The position numbers and the translations under genes are program-made. A stretch of 64,000 bases of DNA from Diphasiastrum complanatum (lineage: Eukaryota; Streptophyta; Lycopodiopsida; Lycopodiales; Lycopodiaceae), in contig MU832243.1 of the NCBI GenBank assembly GCA_029204225.1, forward strand, positions 16,997 through 80,996, given 5' to 3'. Below the pieces are notes generated by a model, which did no database searches, was not told the origin of the DNA, and saw only the letters and a list, made by a program, of their open reading frames with translations. Within the stretch, counting starts at the first letter, position 1, and every line of letters starts with the position of its first letter. This document shows, in pieces, positions 21,582 to 33,786 of the stretch.

Positions 21582-24449
21582 ATGAAGTCTTCATTTATAA
21601 TGGCACCTCTAGGAGGATATCTTCTAGAAGCAAATGAAAGACTAAATACTTCTAATTACTCAATTTGGAAGTTCAAAATGGAGCAAGCACAGGCTGAAAT
21701 TCCTAAGTATAGGAAGAGAGCTAGAATGGCTCTACATTTCATTAAGACGAATGTATCTAATGAAATTTTGAGAGAAATAGGACCTTGTACCACAGCCAAA
21801 GATGCTTGGGATGCACTTAAGTCCATCTATGAGGCAAAGAATACTTCTAGAATACTCACTCTTAGGAATCAGATTTTTCAAAGTTTCCAAAGAAGTGAGG
21901 AGAGTGCATCAAACTATGTTCTGAGATTTAAAAATTTACATAGAGAGCTTTCTTGTGTTGGTGTTACTATTAACCAAGATGAGCTGGTTCAAGTCATACT
22001 AAATGGCTTCAAAGATGACTATGATAACCTTGTTTAGTCTTTTGCCATTAAGGAGGAGTTGCCTAATCTAGAAATTCTTCAAGGAATTCTTATTTCTGAA
22101 GAAACTAGGCAAAGCTATAAACTTTCCAGGATGAACAAACTTGAGCATGGTGGAAGTGACAAATCCCTCTTTGTCAAGGATAAGCATAAAGGGAGTAAGA
22201 ACCAGTTTTCTCAAGCATCCAACAAAGACAAAGCCAAAGATCGAGACAAAGATGGTGAAGAGGATGATTCATCTCATCCCTCTACTTCAAAGACCATAAG
22301 AAGAAAGTGAAGTGTTTTTTCTGTGGCAAGAAGGGGCACTGTGCCTCTAATTGCTTTAAGAAGAAAAACCAACTCAAGCAAGCAAATCTCTCCAAAGAGA
22401 TTGAAGAAGATTTTGTCCCAAGGGATGGAGAAGGATCACTCATGGTGTCCAATTTTTCTTCATCACCTTTCAAGAAAGATAGAGCTTGGTACATAGATAG
22501 TGGAGCTTCTTCACATATGTGCTGTTCAAAGGAGTCTTTTGACTCAATTGTACCTTACTAAGGACTTAAGAGATCTATTTACACTACTAATGATCATGAA
22601 TGCTCTATAGAAGGAATTGGCAACATTCCATTGAAATTTGCTTCTTCAAAAGTTCTTGCACTTTCTAATGTTCTTTTTATTCCAAAACTTACAAAGAACT
22701 TGATTAGTGTGGGAAAGTTGCTTGATAGTGGTTGTGATGTAAAGTTCAACTCCAATACTTGCTTTATTAAGAAAAATGATGAGGTCCTAGCTGATGGATC
22801 TAGATATGGTGAAATTTTCAAGTTGAATTCTTATGAGAATGCAAACCTTTGTGAAGTTGCTTTTTTATCTAAGGAGGAGTTGTGGCATAGAAGGTTGGGT
22901 CATCCTAACTTTAAGTCTATGTCTTCCATGGTCAAGAAAGTAAAGGCTATTGGCCTTCCAAAATTTCTTTCCAAAGATTTCGCCTTGTGAGGCTTGTCCT
23001 ATTGCAAAATCACATAGAAAGCCATATCAAAAGTCTTTTATCAATACTACTCATCCTTTGGAGCTTATACACTCGGATGTTCATTTTTCTTCTTCTAAAA
23101 GTATTGGTGACAACTTTACTAGATATACTTGGTTGTATCTACTTTCTTCAAAAGCTATGGTATTTGATCACTTCCTAATCTTCAAAGCTTATGTTGAGAA
23201 ACAGTTTTCTTTCAAAGTTAAAGCTTTAAGATGTGATGGAGGAGGTGAATACATCTCCAACAAGTTTCATGAATATTGTGAAGGTGAAGGAATAAAGAGA
23301 GAGTTTTCTTGTGCTTATTCTCCATCTCAAAATGGATTTGCTGAGAGGAAAAACATATCTTTATGTGAATGTGCTAAAGCAATCCGAGTTGAAGCTTCTT
23401 TGCCTATAGAATATTGGGGTGAAGCTATAAATTGTGCAAATTATTTGTGCAATAGATTACCTCACAATGCACTTGCTGGAAAATCACCTTTTGAAGTCTT
23501 GTTTAAGAAGAAACCTAAGGTGGATCACCTTAGAGTTTTTGGATGTGCTTGCTTTGTTCATGTACCCTTGGAAACAAGGAAAAGAGATTATCCTAATTTT
23601 ATTAAATGGATCATGGTTGGATATGCATCCAACAAGAAAGCTTATAGAATTTGTGTTCCCTCTACCTCAACTACAATTGAGAGTAGGGATGTTATATTCC
23701 ATGAGGATCAAAAATACATTTTTGAAGAGGCCAAGTTCAAAGATTCTCACAAAGATACTCCAATCATCACCCTTGAAGACTATCATGGAGAGATGGGGCC
23801 GAGAATTGAGGAGGAGTCACCTCGAATCTTTTCACCAAGGAGATCTCAAAGAGGAAGATCCGAGCCTAGAAGGTTTACATATGAAGATAGAGGCCAGCAA
23901 GTGGAACTCAACTCCACTAATTGTGCTTATTTGATTTCACATGAGGAGCCAAAGGATGTATATGATGCACTCAATTCAAAGGAATGGTATCTTGCCATGA
24001 AGGAGGAATATGATGTGTTGATGGCCAACAAGACATGGGAGCTTGTGGATCTTCCATCCAACAAGCACACCATTGGTTGCAAGTGGGTTTTTCGAGTCAA
24101 GTATAATCAAAATGGCACAATCAACAAGTACAAGGCTAGACTTTGTGCAAAGGGTTTTGCTCAAGTTTATGGACTTGATTATGAGGAGACTTTTGCTCCA
24201 GTTGCAAAGATGGTATCAATTAGAATCATAATTTCTATTGCTTGTTTTTGCAATTGGCAAGTTCTTCAACTAGATGTCTCTAACGCATTTTTAAATGGAT
24301 ATCTAGAAGAAAAGATGTTCATCCATGACAAAGACAAAGTTTGCTTGCTCTTCAAAAGTCTATATGGACTAAAGCAAGCTCCAAGGTCATGGTATTTTCG
24401 ACTTAACACCTTTCTTGAGTCACTAGGATTTAATCTTAGTAACTATGAT
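21582..24449 (+). pseudogene. Copia gag-pol, 5' part, split by a gypsy-type insertion
   Basis: ATG 21582 or 21600 opens gag (MAPLGGYLLEANERLNTSNY). A segment after WKFKMEQ is deleted. TAG 22035 sits at the position equivalent to TAG 11279 in the complete element. Frame changes occur near 22300 and 22960, with a TAA at 22559. Recognisable parts are the zinc knuckle CFFCGKKGHCASNC, protease YIDSGASSHM, integrase WHRRLGHPNFKSM with CEACPIAKSH, core HSDVH, RCDGGGEY, NGFAERKN, and RT KARLCAKGFAQ with QLDVSNAFLNG. A stretch at 22950-24449 is open for 500 codons. It ends at ATGAT, the target duplication of the inserted element, and continues at 29423. Confidence 0.9.
24445..24449. repeat. Target site duplication ATGAT (left)
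   Basis: ATGAT precedes the LTR start TGTTGG and recurs at 29418-29422 after the other LTR. Confidence 0.9.
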
Positions 24450-25169
24450 TGTTGGAGGGTTTGCGGATCCCAAGGCAACCCTAACCCTAGTTAATAAGTG
24501 AGAGAGATTTGGCACCCTGTGTGTGTAAGTCCAACTCGATGATCACGTAGTTATTTGATTAATTAGAATATTAATAAAAGGACTTTAGGCCTTTTTGCGG
24601 GACTTCTAATGTCGCAGGGCCTAAATGTCAAGTTAGTGAATAAAGTTGGGTTTCTCTCCAATTTTGATGGTTCCCACACTTTTTTAAATTTGAATAAAAA
24701 GAGAGGCAAGACTGGACCAATAGGATTCAGAGGCCAGGGTCCTCCTCTCTACTATAAAAAGGGACCAACTCAAGTTGCTCCTCATGTTCATTTCCTCATT
24801 TCAATAAAGCAGATTGGTTCTCTTTAGAAATGGATTGATGAATGTCCCTGCTCTTCCTCTCTTTTCCTCCATTTCTCATGCTTTCTTTGTATTTTGCTAA
24901 TTGTTGGATTTGATCATTATTGGGATTGCTATTTCTTATGCTTTTTGTGAGAGAGAAAGGGAGAGAGAGAAGAGTAAGTTTCTATCATTGTTGTGGATTT
25001 AGGGTTAATGCTTAGTGTTAGTGGATGTTAGTGTTAGATCCTCCATTCATGTTGAAATCTGAACTATACTATCGCTCTCATGGGAACGAACCTACGCGTG
25101 ACAACTAACTCCGTCTCTTTGATGCTAGATTGACTAAATCTTGTTAGGCAAGGAAAGAAACTCACTACA
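24450..25169 (+). repeat. 5' LTR of the non-autonomous gypsy-type element
   Basis: 720 bp, TGTTGG...CTACA, with a TATA box TATAAAAA at 24753-24760. Confidence 0.92.
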
Positions 25170-25173
25170 ATTT

Positions 25174-25191
25174 TGGCGCCGTTGCCGGGGA
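25174..25191 (+). other. Primer binding site, Asp-tRNA type
   Basis: TGGCGCCGTTGCCGGGGA starts four bases after the LTR end. It is the characteristic primer site of Athila/Tat-like plant gypsy elements. Confidence 0.9.
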
Positions 25192-26243
25192 GCTACGCCA
25201 ATTTTTCAGTTTGCAGCATGTTTGGCTTATGGTTAGCTTGCATTAGGCATCTTGTCGTGGCATGAATAGTGTTAAAACTGCATGCATTGTAGGGATAGTT
25301 TGGGATTGATTTTGCTAAATTTTGAGTGGATTTGTTTGTTTGAAATCTAATCTGATTATTAAACAGGAAAAGCTATTCAGATCACTAATCTTAAGATCCA
25401 TTTGGATCTGAGATATCAGAGAAAATAACAAAAATCGGTCAAATCTGTCGAAATTGGTCAGAAAGAGGCAAAAAGTGCCATCAGAGCCCAGAACTTTTTA
25501 CCCTCTTTCAGGAAACTGTCGTCGAGTTGCAGACACCTTTGGTTTTGTTTACAGAACCTTCAGTTTGAAGGGCGAAGATTAATTCCCAGCAGATTTTCAT
25601 AAACATCAGAAAAACCACCAAAAAACATCAAAAATTATCAAAATTCTAAAAAATACAGAAAAAGAACCTTCGCCCAATTCACTGTGCTTAGATGTGATTC
25701 AGATCTATCTACTACCAGGTCGGCAAAGAATAATACCAAAAATCAGTTGTCATATTGTCATATTTTTGTCAAAAAAGTCACTTTTTTGCAAAATTACCAG
25801 TATTACTCTTGATCCTTCGCCAGAATCTTCGTCGAGTTTCCAGAACATTCTATTTATATAAAAATACTATTTTTGAGTTCGGCGAAGATTTATCTTGATC
25901 AGATCACAAAAAATCTTGATTTTTACCCTCGCCAGATCACAAAAACTATATTTTCTTGTGTCAAAAACCTTCGTCCGATTGTCCATAGTTTTATCTATGT
26001 CAGATCTTCCATCTAAAAAAATCGGCGAAGGTTATTTCCCAAGAAATTGCCAGAAAAGTGTTCAGAGAGTTTTTATCTCAAAATAGCACTGTTGAACCTT
26101 CGTCGAGCCAACCTTCGCTTAGATAACCTTCGCCAGTCCTATTTTTAGTTTCTGATTTTCCAGATCAAGTCTCTGTCAAAATTTGGATTAGATTTGATAT
26201 ATTCTGAATTGGACTCTGAGAGAATTATCATTTTTGAGAAGTA
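25192..26243 (+). other. Long leader with repeated CTTCGCC / GGCGAAG motifs
   Basis: Non-coding leader. The motif CTTCGCC, its complement GGCGAAG, or one-base variants occur about ten times between 25570 and 26140, in both orientations, next to A-rich runs. Forms such as GGCGAAGGTTATTTCCC (26023) resemble the unit start of the tandem repeat at 1002-1700. Confidence 0.6.
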
Positions 26244-28624
26244 TTGATTGATCGAATTTTGGGTAGGTTTTCATCATATAGAATCATATTCTTGAAAAGT
26301 GGAAATACAAAGCAGCAGTTTGCCGTTGGCTCTCTACTGTCCCTCTTAGCCGCTTCTCACTTAGAAAATAGAATCCATGGCTTCCACCTGGATTCTATGC
26401 TTTCGGTTTACGAAGAAGCACCAGCCGAGTCATCTCACCAGGCCTCAAGTTCTCATAGTCGTCGTCATCCACGCAACATGATCGTAATTCATGACTTGCC
26501 TTCCGCGTCACGACGTCGTACTAGGCATACCTCGTCAGCTGCGCTACCACCCCCTGCTGTTGTTCGCACTGAACTTCCCATTCCCCTCGTCTTTGATACT
26601 TTCCTAGCCTCTGCTCCCATACAAGGACAGTCTGTGACCATTGGGCCTACCATTCCCATCACAGCTGCCCAGGCCGCCTCACCCTCGCACACCGAAGCAA
26701 CCTCACCCAACACATAGTTTTTCATGGATATGTTCGATGATTCCGACCCCCTTGGGGCCACCGAAATCTTTGAAATGCCCCAGAGCCCAGCACCCTTTGA
26801 ACCTGAATTCCCTAGAAGAGGATTCGGGCATATCCATGAAGCTACTGTTGGTGTCGAAGATGCCAGTCAGCAACCACCCACACAAGGTAGCCCAGCCACA
26901 CTTCGGGTCGACACATCTGTCAAGTCACCAAAGCAGTTCGACGCCACGGTGCCTGAAGGGTTTGAAGACGAGGATATTTTTTAAGAAGAAGAGCATTTGG
27001 CACCTATTCCACGCCTACCACGGATAGTACCATCAGGGTCTCCTGCTGCTGCCACCTCCATGACTGTCGATTCTGGTGATGCTCTCGGGTTAGTTTCAAG
27101 CCTTGGGCAAGTGATCCAGTCTATGTTGGATAAAAAAAAGGAAATGGAACAGAGGATCTCTGTTTTAGGATCTGAAAACACTCTGATCAGTCAAAAAATT
27201 GTCCAGTTGGATCGAGAGGTGAAGATAGCCAAGCAACATGAAGAAAAGGCTGAAAGCGAAAAGACATTGGCCCAACAACAAGCTGATCGCTTGGAAACCT
27301 ACATCAGCTCCCTGCAAAATGCCCTGACAACCGCACATGATTAGGTAGATAAGGTAGTGCAAGATGCCAAGCAACAGGTGCAGCTGGTGAAGGGGCAATT
27401 ACAAATGGCCGAACAAGATCGCACACGGCTTCAAGGTGAATTGGATGCGACCACCCTTGAGCGTGATGCGTATCTGCAAACACAAATACCCGATCATCCG
27501 GTCACATCGACGGAGATTGCATATTTGTTCAAGAAAGTGGAAACATACAAAGTGGCCCTTCAGGGATTCCAAAGCCGCTTTGATAGGTTCAAAGGAGCAG
27601 CTTCAACCGAGTTAGAAAAGACAAAAGAGACCATCAACGCCTATGAAGAAGCCGTCGTTCAAGTGTTGGAAGCCGGACCACAAATCCTCGTCCCGGTCAT
27701 GCCCCAATTCTCCCCTTCGTGCCAAGAAGCTGTACAGATGGATACAGGGGTTGATTCGAGCATGGAATAAGGGGGAGCTCCAGATCTAGCAGATCAACCG
27801 CCAACTATACCAGCAGTACAAGTGGGTCCATCCTCATCAAGGACAGGCCATTTATTCAGAAGGCCCATCAGCGTCGAGGACCAGATCCAGACCTTCTTAA
27901 AGTAGCATCCACATGAGTCCTCGCGTGGTAGATGGGTTCTCAAATTTAAGACCTCCGAGATCAAGACCGGCAAAGAATTGGACAAAATACCTGCACTGGG
28001 AGAGCAACCGGCATGGAGAATCACGATTTTTGAGAAAACTCCGGAATCAATTAGAAGTTACGTAACCAGCCCTCGCCAGTTGCGAGTAGATCCTTATTAC
28101 GTGCCAATGTCGCGAAGACAAAAATGAAAAGATTTGGGATTGGCTATGGATAAAATCACAATCCATACGCCCAATTGGCCAAACATCCACCAGCCTTACA
28201 GCTGGAATATTTCAGTGGATTTTACCGGGCCTTACAAGCATATCAGAGAGAGTATGTCCACTCTCCAGATCCAATAGTGCGACAATCGCCAATGTTTGCA
28301 AAAGATCTAACTTTGTTGGCATCAGTGGCAACCAAATGGGACGATTGTCTTCCTACCCTAGCATTTGATCCAAATAAGCCGATGGCCTCAGAGCAAATCA
28401 AAGACCAGCTGCCGATTGCTCAACTGTATTTTCATGTGGCTATGATGGGAGGCTCTTGGGAATCCCACTTCACCTCATGGACAACTTCCAAGTGGATTGT
28501 CGGAGCCCACCGTTGTTTCTTGCCGCATAATTTGGATTTCAATACTGCACATCTTGACTTTATGGAGAAGGTGCAGTATCATTTAATTAAGGTTCGGCGC
28601 GAAGCCAATAAAAGTCTCCAATAA
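26244..28624 (+). pseudogene. Unrecognised coiled-coil protein of the gypsy-type element, broken frame
   Basis: Successive frames cover 26244-26717, 26724-26984, 26997-27770, 27771-28124 and 28175-28624, separated by single stops or small shifts. Together they could have made a protein of roughly 750 residues. Order: Ser/Pro/Ala-rich N-terminus; acidic segment (PRRGFGHIHE); long coiled coil rich in Gln/Lys/Glu (ENTLISQKIVQLDREVK, LETYISSL); a second helical part (IAYLFKKVETYKVALQGFQ); SVEDQIQTFLK; YVTSPRQLRVDPYYVP; and a C-terminal region with YFSGFYRALQAYQREYV and HVAMMGGSWESHF. No CCHC, protease or polymerase motif. The blocks up to YVTSPRQLRV are shared with 19445-21090 (minus). Function is unknown. 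Confidence 0.6.
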
Positions 28625-28657
28625 CTACATATTGCAGGTGTCGTGGGACCGCCACCA

Positions 28658-28673
28658 GTTTGGTGGGGGATAT
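28658..28673 (+). other. Polypurine tract of the gypsy-type element
   Basis: A purine-rich TGGTGGGGGATAT precedes the 3' LTR start at 28674. Confidence 0.6.
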
Positions 28674-29417
28674 TGTTGGAGGGTTTGCGGATCCCAAGGC
28701 AACCCTAACCCTAGTTAATAAGTGAGAGGGATTTGGCACCCTGTGTGTGTAAGTCCAACTCGATGATCACATAGTTATTTAATTAATTATAATATTGATA
28801 AAAGGACTTTAGGCCTTTTTGCGGGACTTTTAATGTCGCAGGGCCTAAATGTCAAGTTAGTGAATAAAGTTGGGTTTCTCTCCAATTTTGATGGTTCCCA
28901 CACTTTTTTAAATTTAAAATAAAAAGAGAGGCAAGACTGGACCAATAGGATTCAGAGGCTAGGGCCCTCCTCCCTACTATAAAAAGAGACCAACTTGAGT
29001 TGCTCCTCATGTTCATTTCCTCATTTCAATAAAGCAGATTGGTTCTCTTTAGAAATGGATTGATGAATGTCCTTGCTCTTCCTCTCTTTTTCTCCATTTC
29101 TCATGCTTTCTTTGTATTTTGCTAATTGTTGGATTTGATCATTATTGGGATTGCTATTTCTTATGCTTTTTGTGAGAGAGAAAGGGAGAGAGAGAAGAGT
29201 AAGTTTCTATCATTGTTGTGGATTTAGGGTTAATGGATGTAGTGTTAATGCTTAGTGTTAATGGATGTTAGTATTAGATCCTCCATTCATGTTGAAATCT
29301 GAACTATACTATCGCTCTCATGGGAACTAACCTACGCGTGACAACTAACTTCGTCTCTTTGATGCTAGATTGACTAGATCTTGAATTCAGGTTAGGCAAG
29401 AAAAGAAACCCACTACA
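28674..29417 (+). repeat. 3' LTR of the non-autonomous gypsy-type element
   Basis: 744 bp with TATA box at 28978-28985. Compared with the 5' LTR it has small insertions near 29230 (a partial duplication of TTAATGGATGTAGTG) and near 29385 (AATTCAGGT). Confidence 0.92.
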
Positions 29418-29422
29418 ATGAT
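29418..29422. repeat. Target site duplication ATGAT (right)
   Basis: Identical to 24445-24449. The interrupted copia RT coding sequence resumes here. Confidence 0.9.
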
Positions 29423-30361
29423 CCTTCCTTATATGTTAAGTTTTTTTATAGAGATATTGTCTCCTTCTTATTTATATTGATGATATCATTTTAACATGAA
29501 GTTGTATCAAGTTAGTTGAGGAAACCAAGGTTGCACTTGGAAAAGAGTTCAAGATGCAAGATCTTGAAAAAATTCACTACATATTAGGATTAGAGATTGA
29601 CTTTCTTAAAGATAAAGCTTTTGTATGTCAATCCAAGTATGCTCTTTCAATGTTAAAAAAGTTCAATATGTTAGATTGTAAGAGTATAGAACCTCCTATG
29701 GAGCAAAATGTAAAAGACCCTAACAAAGGTGATGAAAGATCCTTCGTGGACATCACTCTTTTTAGGAGTCTTATAGGCTCTTTAATTTGGCTCACAATAA
29801 CTAGACCTGACATAAGCTTTAGTGTTCATAAGTTGAGTCAGCTTATGCAAAATCCTACTATTTATCATTGGAAAATGGCCAAGAGAGTGCTTAGATATAT
29901 ATCTTCAACTTTTGATTATGGTTTATTGTATAAAAGTGAAGATCTTTCTATTGTTGGTTATTCTAACTCGGATTGTGCAAGTGATAGAGCATATCGAAAA
30001 TCTACAAGTGCTTATGTCATATACATTGGACGAAACTTGATATCTTGGCTTTCCAAAAAGCAAGATACTGTATCACTCTCATCTTGTGAAGCTGAGTATA
30101 AGGCACTCACTACAACAACAAAGGAAGTGCTTTGGATCAAGAGGTTGCTAGTGGAGCTAAAGATAATCATGGAAGAAGATCTACCTATGATCATGTGTGA
30201 TAGCATTTCAGCCCAAGCCCTTGCCAACAGCCCAATATTCCATACAAGGAGCAAACATATTGAAGTTGCACATCACTTCGTGAGAGAGAAGCTCATTGGA
30301 GGGGAAATCTACTTGGAGCACATCAACACACATCTTGTAATGCTGATATGCTCACCAAAAC
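29423..30361 (+). pseudogene. Copia RT 3' part and RNase H (continuation of 21582-24449)
   Basis: After the insertion the frame continues with SLYVKF and the RT catalytic YIDD (29473-29484), a stop just after it, then an open frame 29554-30366. That frame carries ILGLEIDFL, GSLIWLTITRPDISFSV, RKSTSAYVIYIG, SSCEAEYKALT, ARSKHIE-type TRSKHIEVAHHFVREK and the RNase H end. The last motif is frameshifted near 30340. A polypurine tract AGGAGGAG (30447-30454) follows. Confidence 0.9.
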
Positions 30362-30454
30362 TTTGAGCAAGAGTTCTTTCATCAAGCATAGAGCCAACCT
30401 TGGAGTAATACCAAGATCAATTTTCAAGTCAATATAGATTGTTTTTAGGAGGAG

Positions 30455-31211
30455 TATTAAAATGGAAAAATACTCCATCTTGACTTTAGGCTTACTACAA
30501 ACATTGTACCACACAAGTATGTTGTTCCATAAATGCAAATGCCAAGTTTGGCCTAGATAGAACTCAGAGCTATATAGATATGTCATATCTAGTTTGATGA
30601 TTACAACTTGCATATAGATTGTAGACTTAAAATTAGCAAAAATATGCTAGTAGAAACTCGTGGCATTTCACATGCATTAATTGTAAGTGATCCATGGTGA
30701 CATGCAAGGCATGCACAAAGTGAAATGGACACATGCATGATGATTTGTACAATTATAGTTAGAACTAGGACACTTGGTAAAAGTAGGTAGAGATACATGC
30801 ATGAGATGTGACAAATGTCACATAGACTCTAGTTTTCACTTTAGATGTGATTGAAAGGTGGATGGATGTGGTTCTACCTCGAGCTACCTCTTTATGAAGA
30901 ACCAAAGCTTTGTAGTTATCTCTTTCCATTTTGGATCCACACAATTTTTGCTTGATATCTCTCTATCTTTCTCTCTCTAACTCGTGTTGAGGCTAATGCT
31001 AATACACTAATTTCTTGTACTTTTGCTCATTTATGATTCATTACTATCATTCTCTGAAGCTTAGCATGCTAGATTGTGGTTAAGCCATAACTTCTGTACT
31101 AGATCTTGCTATTCAATCTAGAATCAGGCTATTGCGCTAATCATAAAGCTTAATTAGATCTATCATACTTGTGGATCTTCCCCACACGTGTGAATTCTGA
31201 AAATTTTGTCA
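30455..31211 (+). mobile_element. Probable 3' LTR of the split copia element
   Basis: It starts TATTAAAATGG directly after the polypurine tract; the expected TG is mutated to TA. A likely end is AAAATTTTGTCA at 31211. CACACGTGTG at 31183-31192 near the end matches the palindromic motif of other LTRs in the window. There is no second LTR to compare with, because the 5' end of the element is lost. Confidence 0.6.
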
Positions 31212-32511
31212 CCAAGGGGCAAAGGCAAGTATGGAATTAGTCAAGTGCTAGTTTTGATGATGAACAAGGAAATAGCAAAATGATCAAGAAAGGGGGAGAA
31301 TTTGATAAAAAATAATTGATGCATGCAAACTTCTAGTTCGGGAAGAGGCCATTGCACAAAACAAATAATTAAAAAAAAAAAAAATATCACAATATTGGAC
31401 AAGAGGACATGAAAAAGTATTAGACCCATTTTCTAAATAGAGACGCTTCGCTTGTAACTTCAAATCCTGAACCAAAGGTAGTCTCTCTATCTTCGATTGT
31501 CATGTAGGTTTCTCCCTCAAGACTTTTCTCAAGATAAATCTCTATTAGTGTATATGTGGTTGTTGGATGATCTTTTCTCTTGCAATATTTGAATTCTAGT
31601 TTGGCAGTCTTTCTGGGTATGTTTTTCTTTGTGATAAACGTAGTTTATTGTCTTTTAACAGAAGTAATGGCTAGTGTAGGAATTTGGCATGTAATACGAT
31701 TGGCAGGGTCTATTGAACCTTTAAAAAAGAAGGAATTAATAGGTTGTGCTCATCGGTCTCAACAAGAAAAACACTATAAGGCCAAGTGGTATGCAAAAAG
31801 AATTCGTCAATGAATAGTTGCTTTATCTAGAAGATTTACTAATTGTATGAGATTAGGGTCACCTAGCTATTGTTAAAAGACATACTTAAGTTAGTAGCCA
31901 ATAAGAAGCCTGTCATCAAGAAACAAGGCTACATCACCTCATAATATTGAATATTGGTTAGCTATTATTAGCTAAAATGATAGCAACCAAGTCGCGTCCA
32001 CGACTAAAAACATTTATGAACTAAGAGCAATTCAATCTGAATTGGCTACTTCTTGGGACGGGTAACACCTTACATTTCTAGTCAAAATACTAAGTATCAA
32101 ACATATACACTCGCCCAATCTTATTTATTACCTATCATGTTGGAGAGGCACAAACATAGAAACTATTCATCAACTTTCTACAAACAAGGACTTAAGTTTG
32201 TGAAATACATGTCCCTACACAAAAGGGAGCACGTGTAATCATGACATTTATGTTCAATTCACGAGATAGATTACCAACATGGTATGATATTTTCTCTCTC
32301 AAATACTACAATCCTCCACAATGGATGTAAGCACTTAAAGCTAGCTATTAAAACTAGCAATCAAGAAGGAACTTCAGGGCAGAGGAAAATATGTTACCGT
32401 TGTAATGGTCAGCAAGGGGACAGCAATTCATGCAATTTTCATGATATAGGAACAAGCACCTTAACAATCTACATCCAAAGAGAGGAGACTACAGATCGTT
32501 GGAGGAAGACA
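31212..32511. other. Unassigned intergenic sequence with copia debris
   Basis: A purine tract AAGAAAGGGGGAGAATTTG near 31286 resembles a retroelement PPT and follows a frame reading SFDDEQGNSKMIKKGGE. This could be debris of another copia 3' end. A short plus frame at 31580-31813 is not recognised. Nothing else is supported. Confidence 0.35.
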
Positions 32512-32725
32512 TTTTAAAACTCAAGGGCAATAAATTGTATTAATATATCAATGTTATGTCTGGGACAATACCTGACTTAACAAAAGAGACAAAATTGTCA
32601 AAACCCTATGGAGCCCAACCACAAAGTCTTATACCATCAGCAAAACATTTTAAAACTCAAGGATAATCGATTGTAACGATATATTGATGTTAGGTCTGGG
32701 ACAATACCTGACATAACAAAGTTAA
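32512..32725. repeat. Direct duplication, ~135 bp apart
   Basis: TTTTAAAACTCAAGG and GTCTGGGACAATACCTGAC with about 80 bp around them occur at 32512 and again at 32647. The copies are diverged but clearly the same. Confidence 0.7.
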
Positions 32726-33010
32726 CATCAAACCTCCAAAACCGCGTAAAGTCAGAGTAGGTGCAGATCACTTTGCACAAACATATGTCCACATTAGCTT
32801 CCATACATTTGAATGACGGCCAACGTACTAAGTTTATATTGCTTCTCCCAAGGTGAAGGGCAGACTCACTCGTGATGAAGATAAGCACTACGGAGCAAAG
32901 CCAATAAAATGAAGTCTCTATCTGCTCATAAAAAACATAAGGAATATATTTACAGTTCATCACTCCAGCTTGCTCAAAACCTAGAATAGATAGCATGGTT
33001 GGTAGTATAT
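32605..33010. repeat. Dispersed repeat, copy 1 (other copy 47655-47975)
   Basis: Blocks CCCTATGGA.CC.AACCACAA, ATATGTCCAC.TTAGCTT and CAAATGAAGTCTCTA-like segments, plus a CTTGCTCAAAACCTA-like stretch, appear in the same order at 47655-47975. No terminal repeats or coding were found. Confidence 0.6.
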
Positions 33011-33786
33011 TGTTGTCACACCAAAGCAGGTATGATGACGGGAATGGCTCTAGCAATCAGGAAGAGAGCCTTGAGTGAATGGAAACATTTGCTGAAGTCG
33101 CAGAACATCTCTTCAATTGCTTATATACATTTTTTGTTGAACTACATACAGAGGGTGCTCCACAGAGTCAGAGAAGGCAGGCAGAAATTGAAAGATACCT
33201 TCAAACGGACCAATCAAAGTCAAAACTCAAGTTTGTATATGATTAATGTTTTAGCATGACAAAGGAAAATAGCACGATGACCTTAAAACAGAAAACGGGA
33301 AAAGAAAGACTCTAATCAGGACTGGGAGATATTACAATAACATCTAGCAGGGTTGATCTTTTTGCCAGAAGCGGAGTTCTGAATCTTGCTTCAAGTACAT
33401 ATCATTAGGCTAGTACAAATACTTCCAGTGATATATCATACACAAGGGGGCACCTACTAGGAATGGGTAAATCAGATCTTTCACTTGCAAGAGGCATGCC
33501 CCCACCTGAGAAAAAGAAAATGTTTCACATTTCTTGCTAAAGATGTCATATGGAAATTTGCTAATAATGGTTTACTAGATTAAGGATGCAGACTCAGATG
33601 GACAAAATTTAAGCAAGATACCTCTTTTATTGGGAGACCAGTCTAAGCATCAACACAGTCATCAAAACTTAACTTCTTTGTACACTATGGAAAGCAAGAA
33701 ATGAATGCACTTTTAGTAAGTAATACAACGTTTCCTATAGAGGAAGTTCTTAGTCTTTGATGAATAGCATTTGCACTTTCTGACTA

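Larger units (their letters stand above)
24450..29417 (+). mobile_element. Non-autonomous gypsy-type LTR element (4968 bp) with a coiled-coil ORF and no pol
   Basis: LTRs 24450-25169 (720 bp) and 28674-29417 (744 bp) have identical TGTTGGAGGG...CACTACA ends, flanked by ATGAT. The LTRs are very similar; the length difference comes from two small insertions in the 3' copy near 29230 and 29385. An Asp-tRNA-type primer site (TGGCGCCGTTGCCGGGGA) follows the 5' LTR, typical of the Athila/Tat side of plant gypsy. The interior holds an A/T-rich leader with repeated CTTCGCC motifs and a broken frame for an unrecognised protein. Gag knuckle, protease, RT and integrase are all absent, so it must depend on another element's enzymes. 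Confidence 0.92.

Noticed and set aside
31580-31813. Frame with MASVGIWHVIRLAGS, considered as an organelle or ribosomal protein fragment
   Set aside because: I could not match it to any organelle or ribosomal protein, and it is short and isolated.
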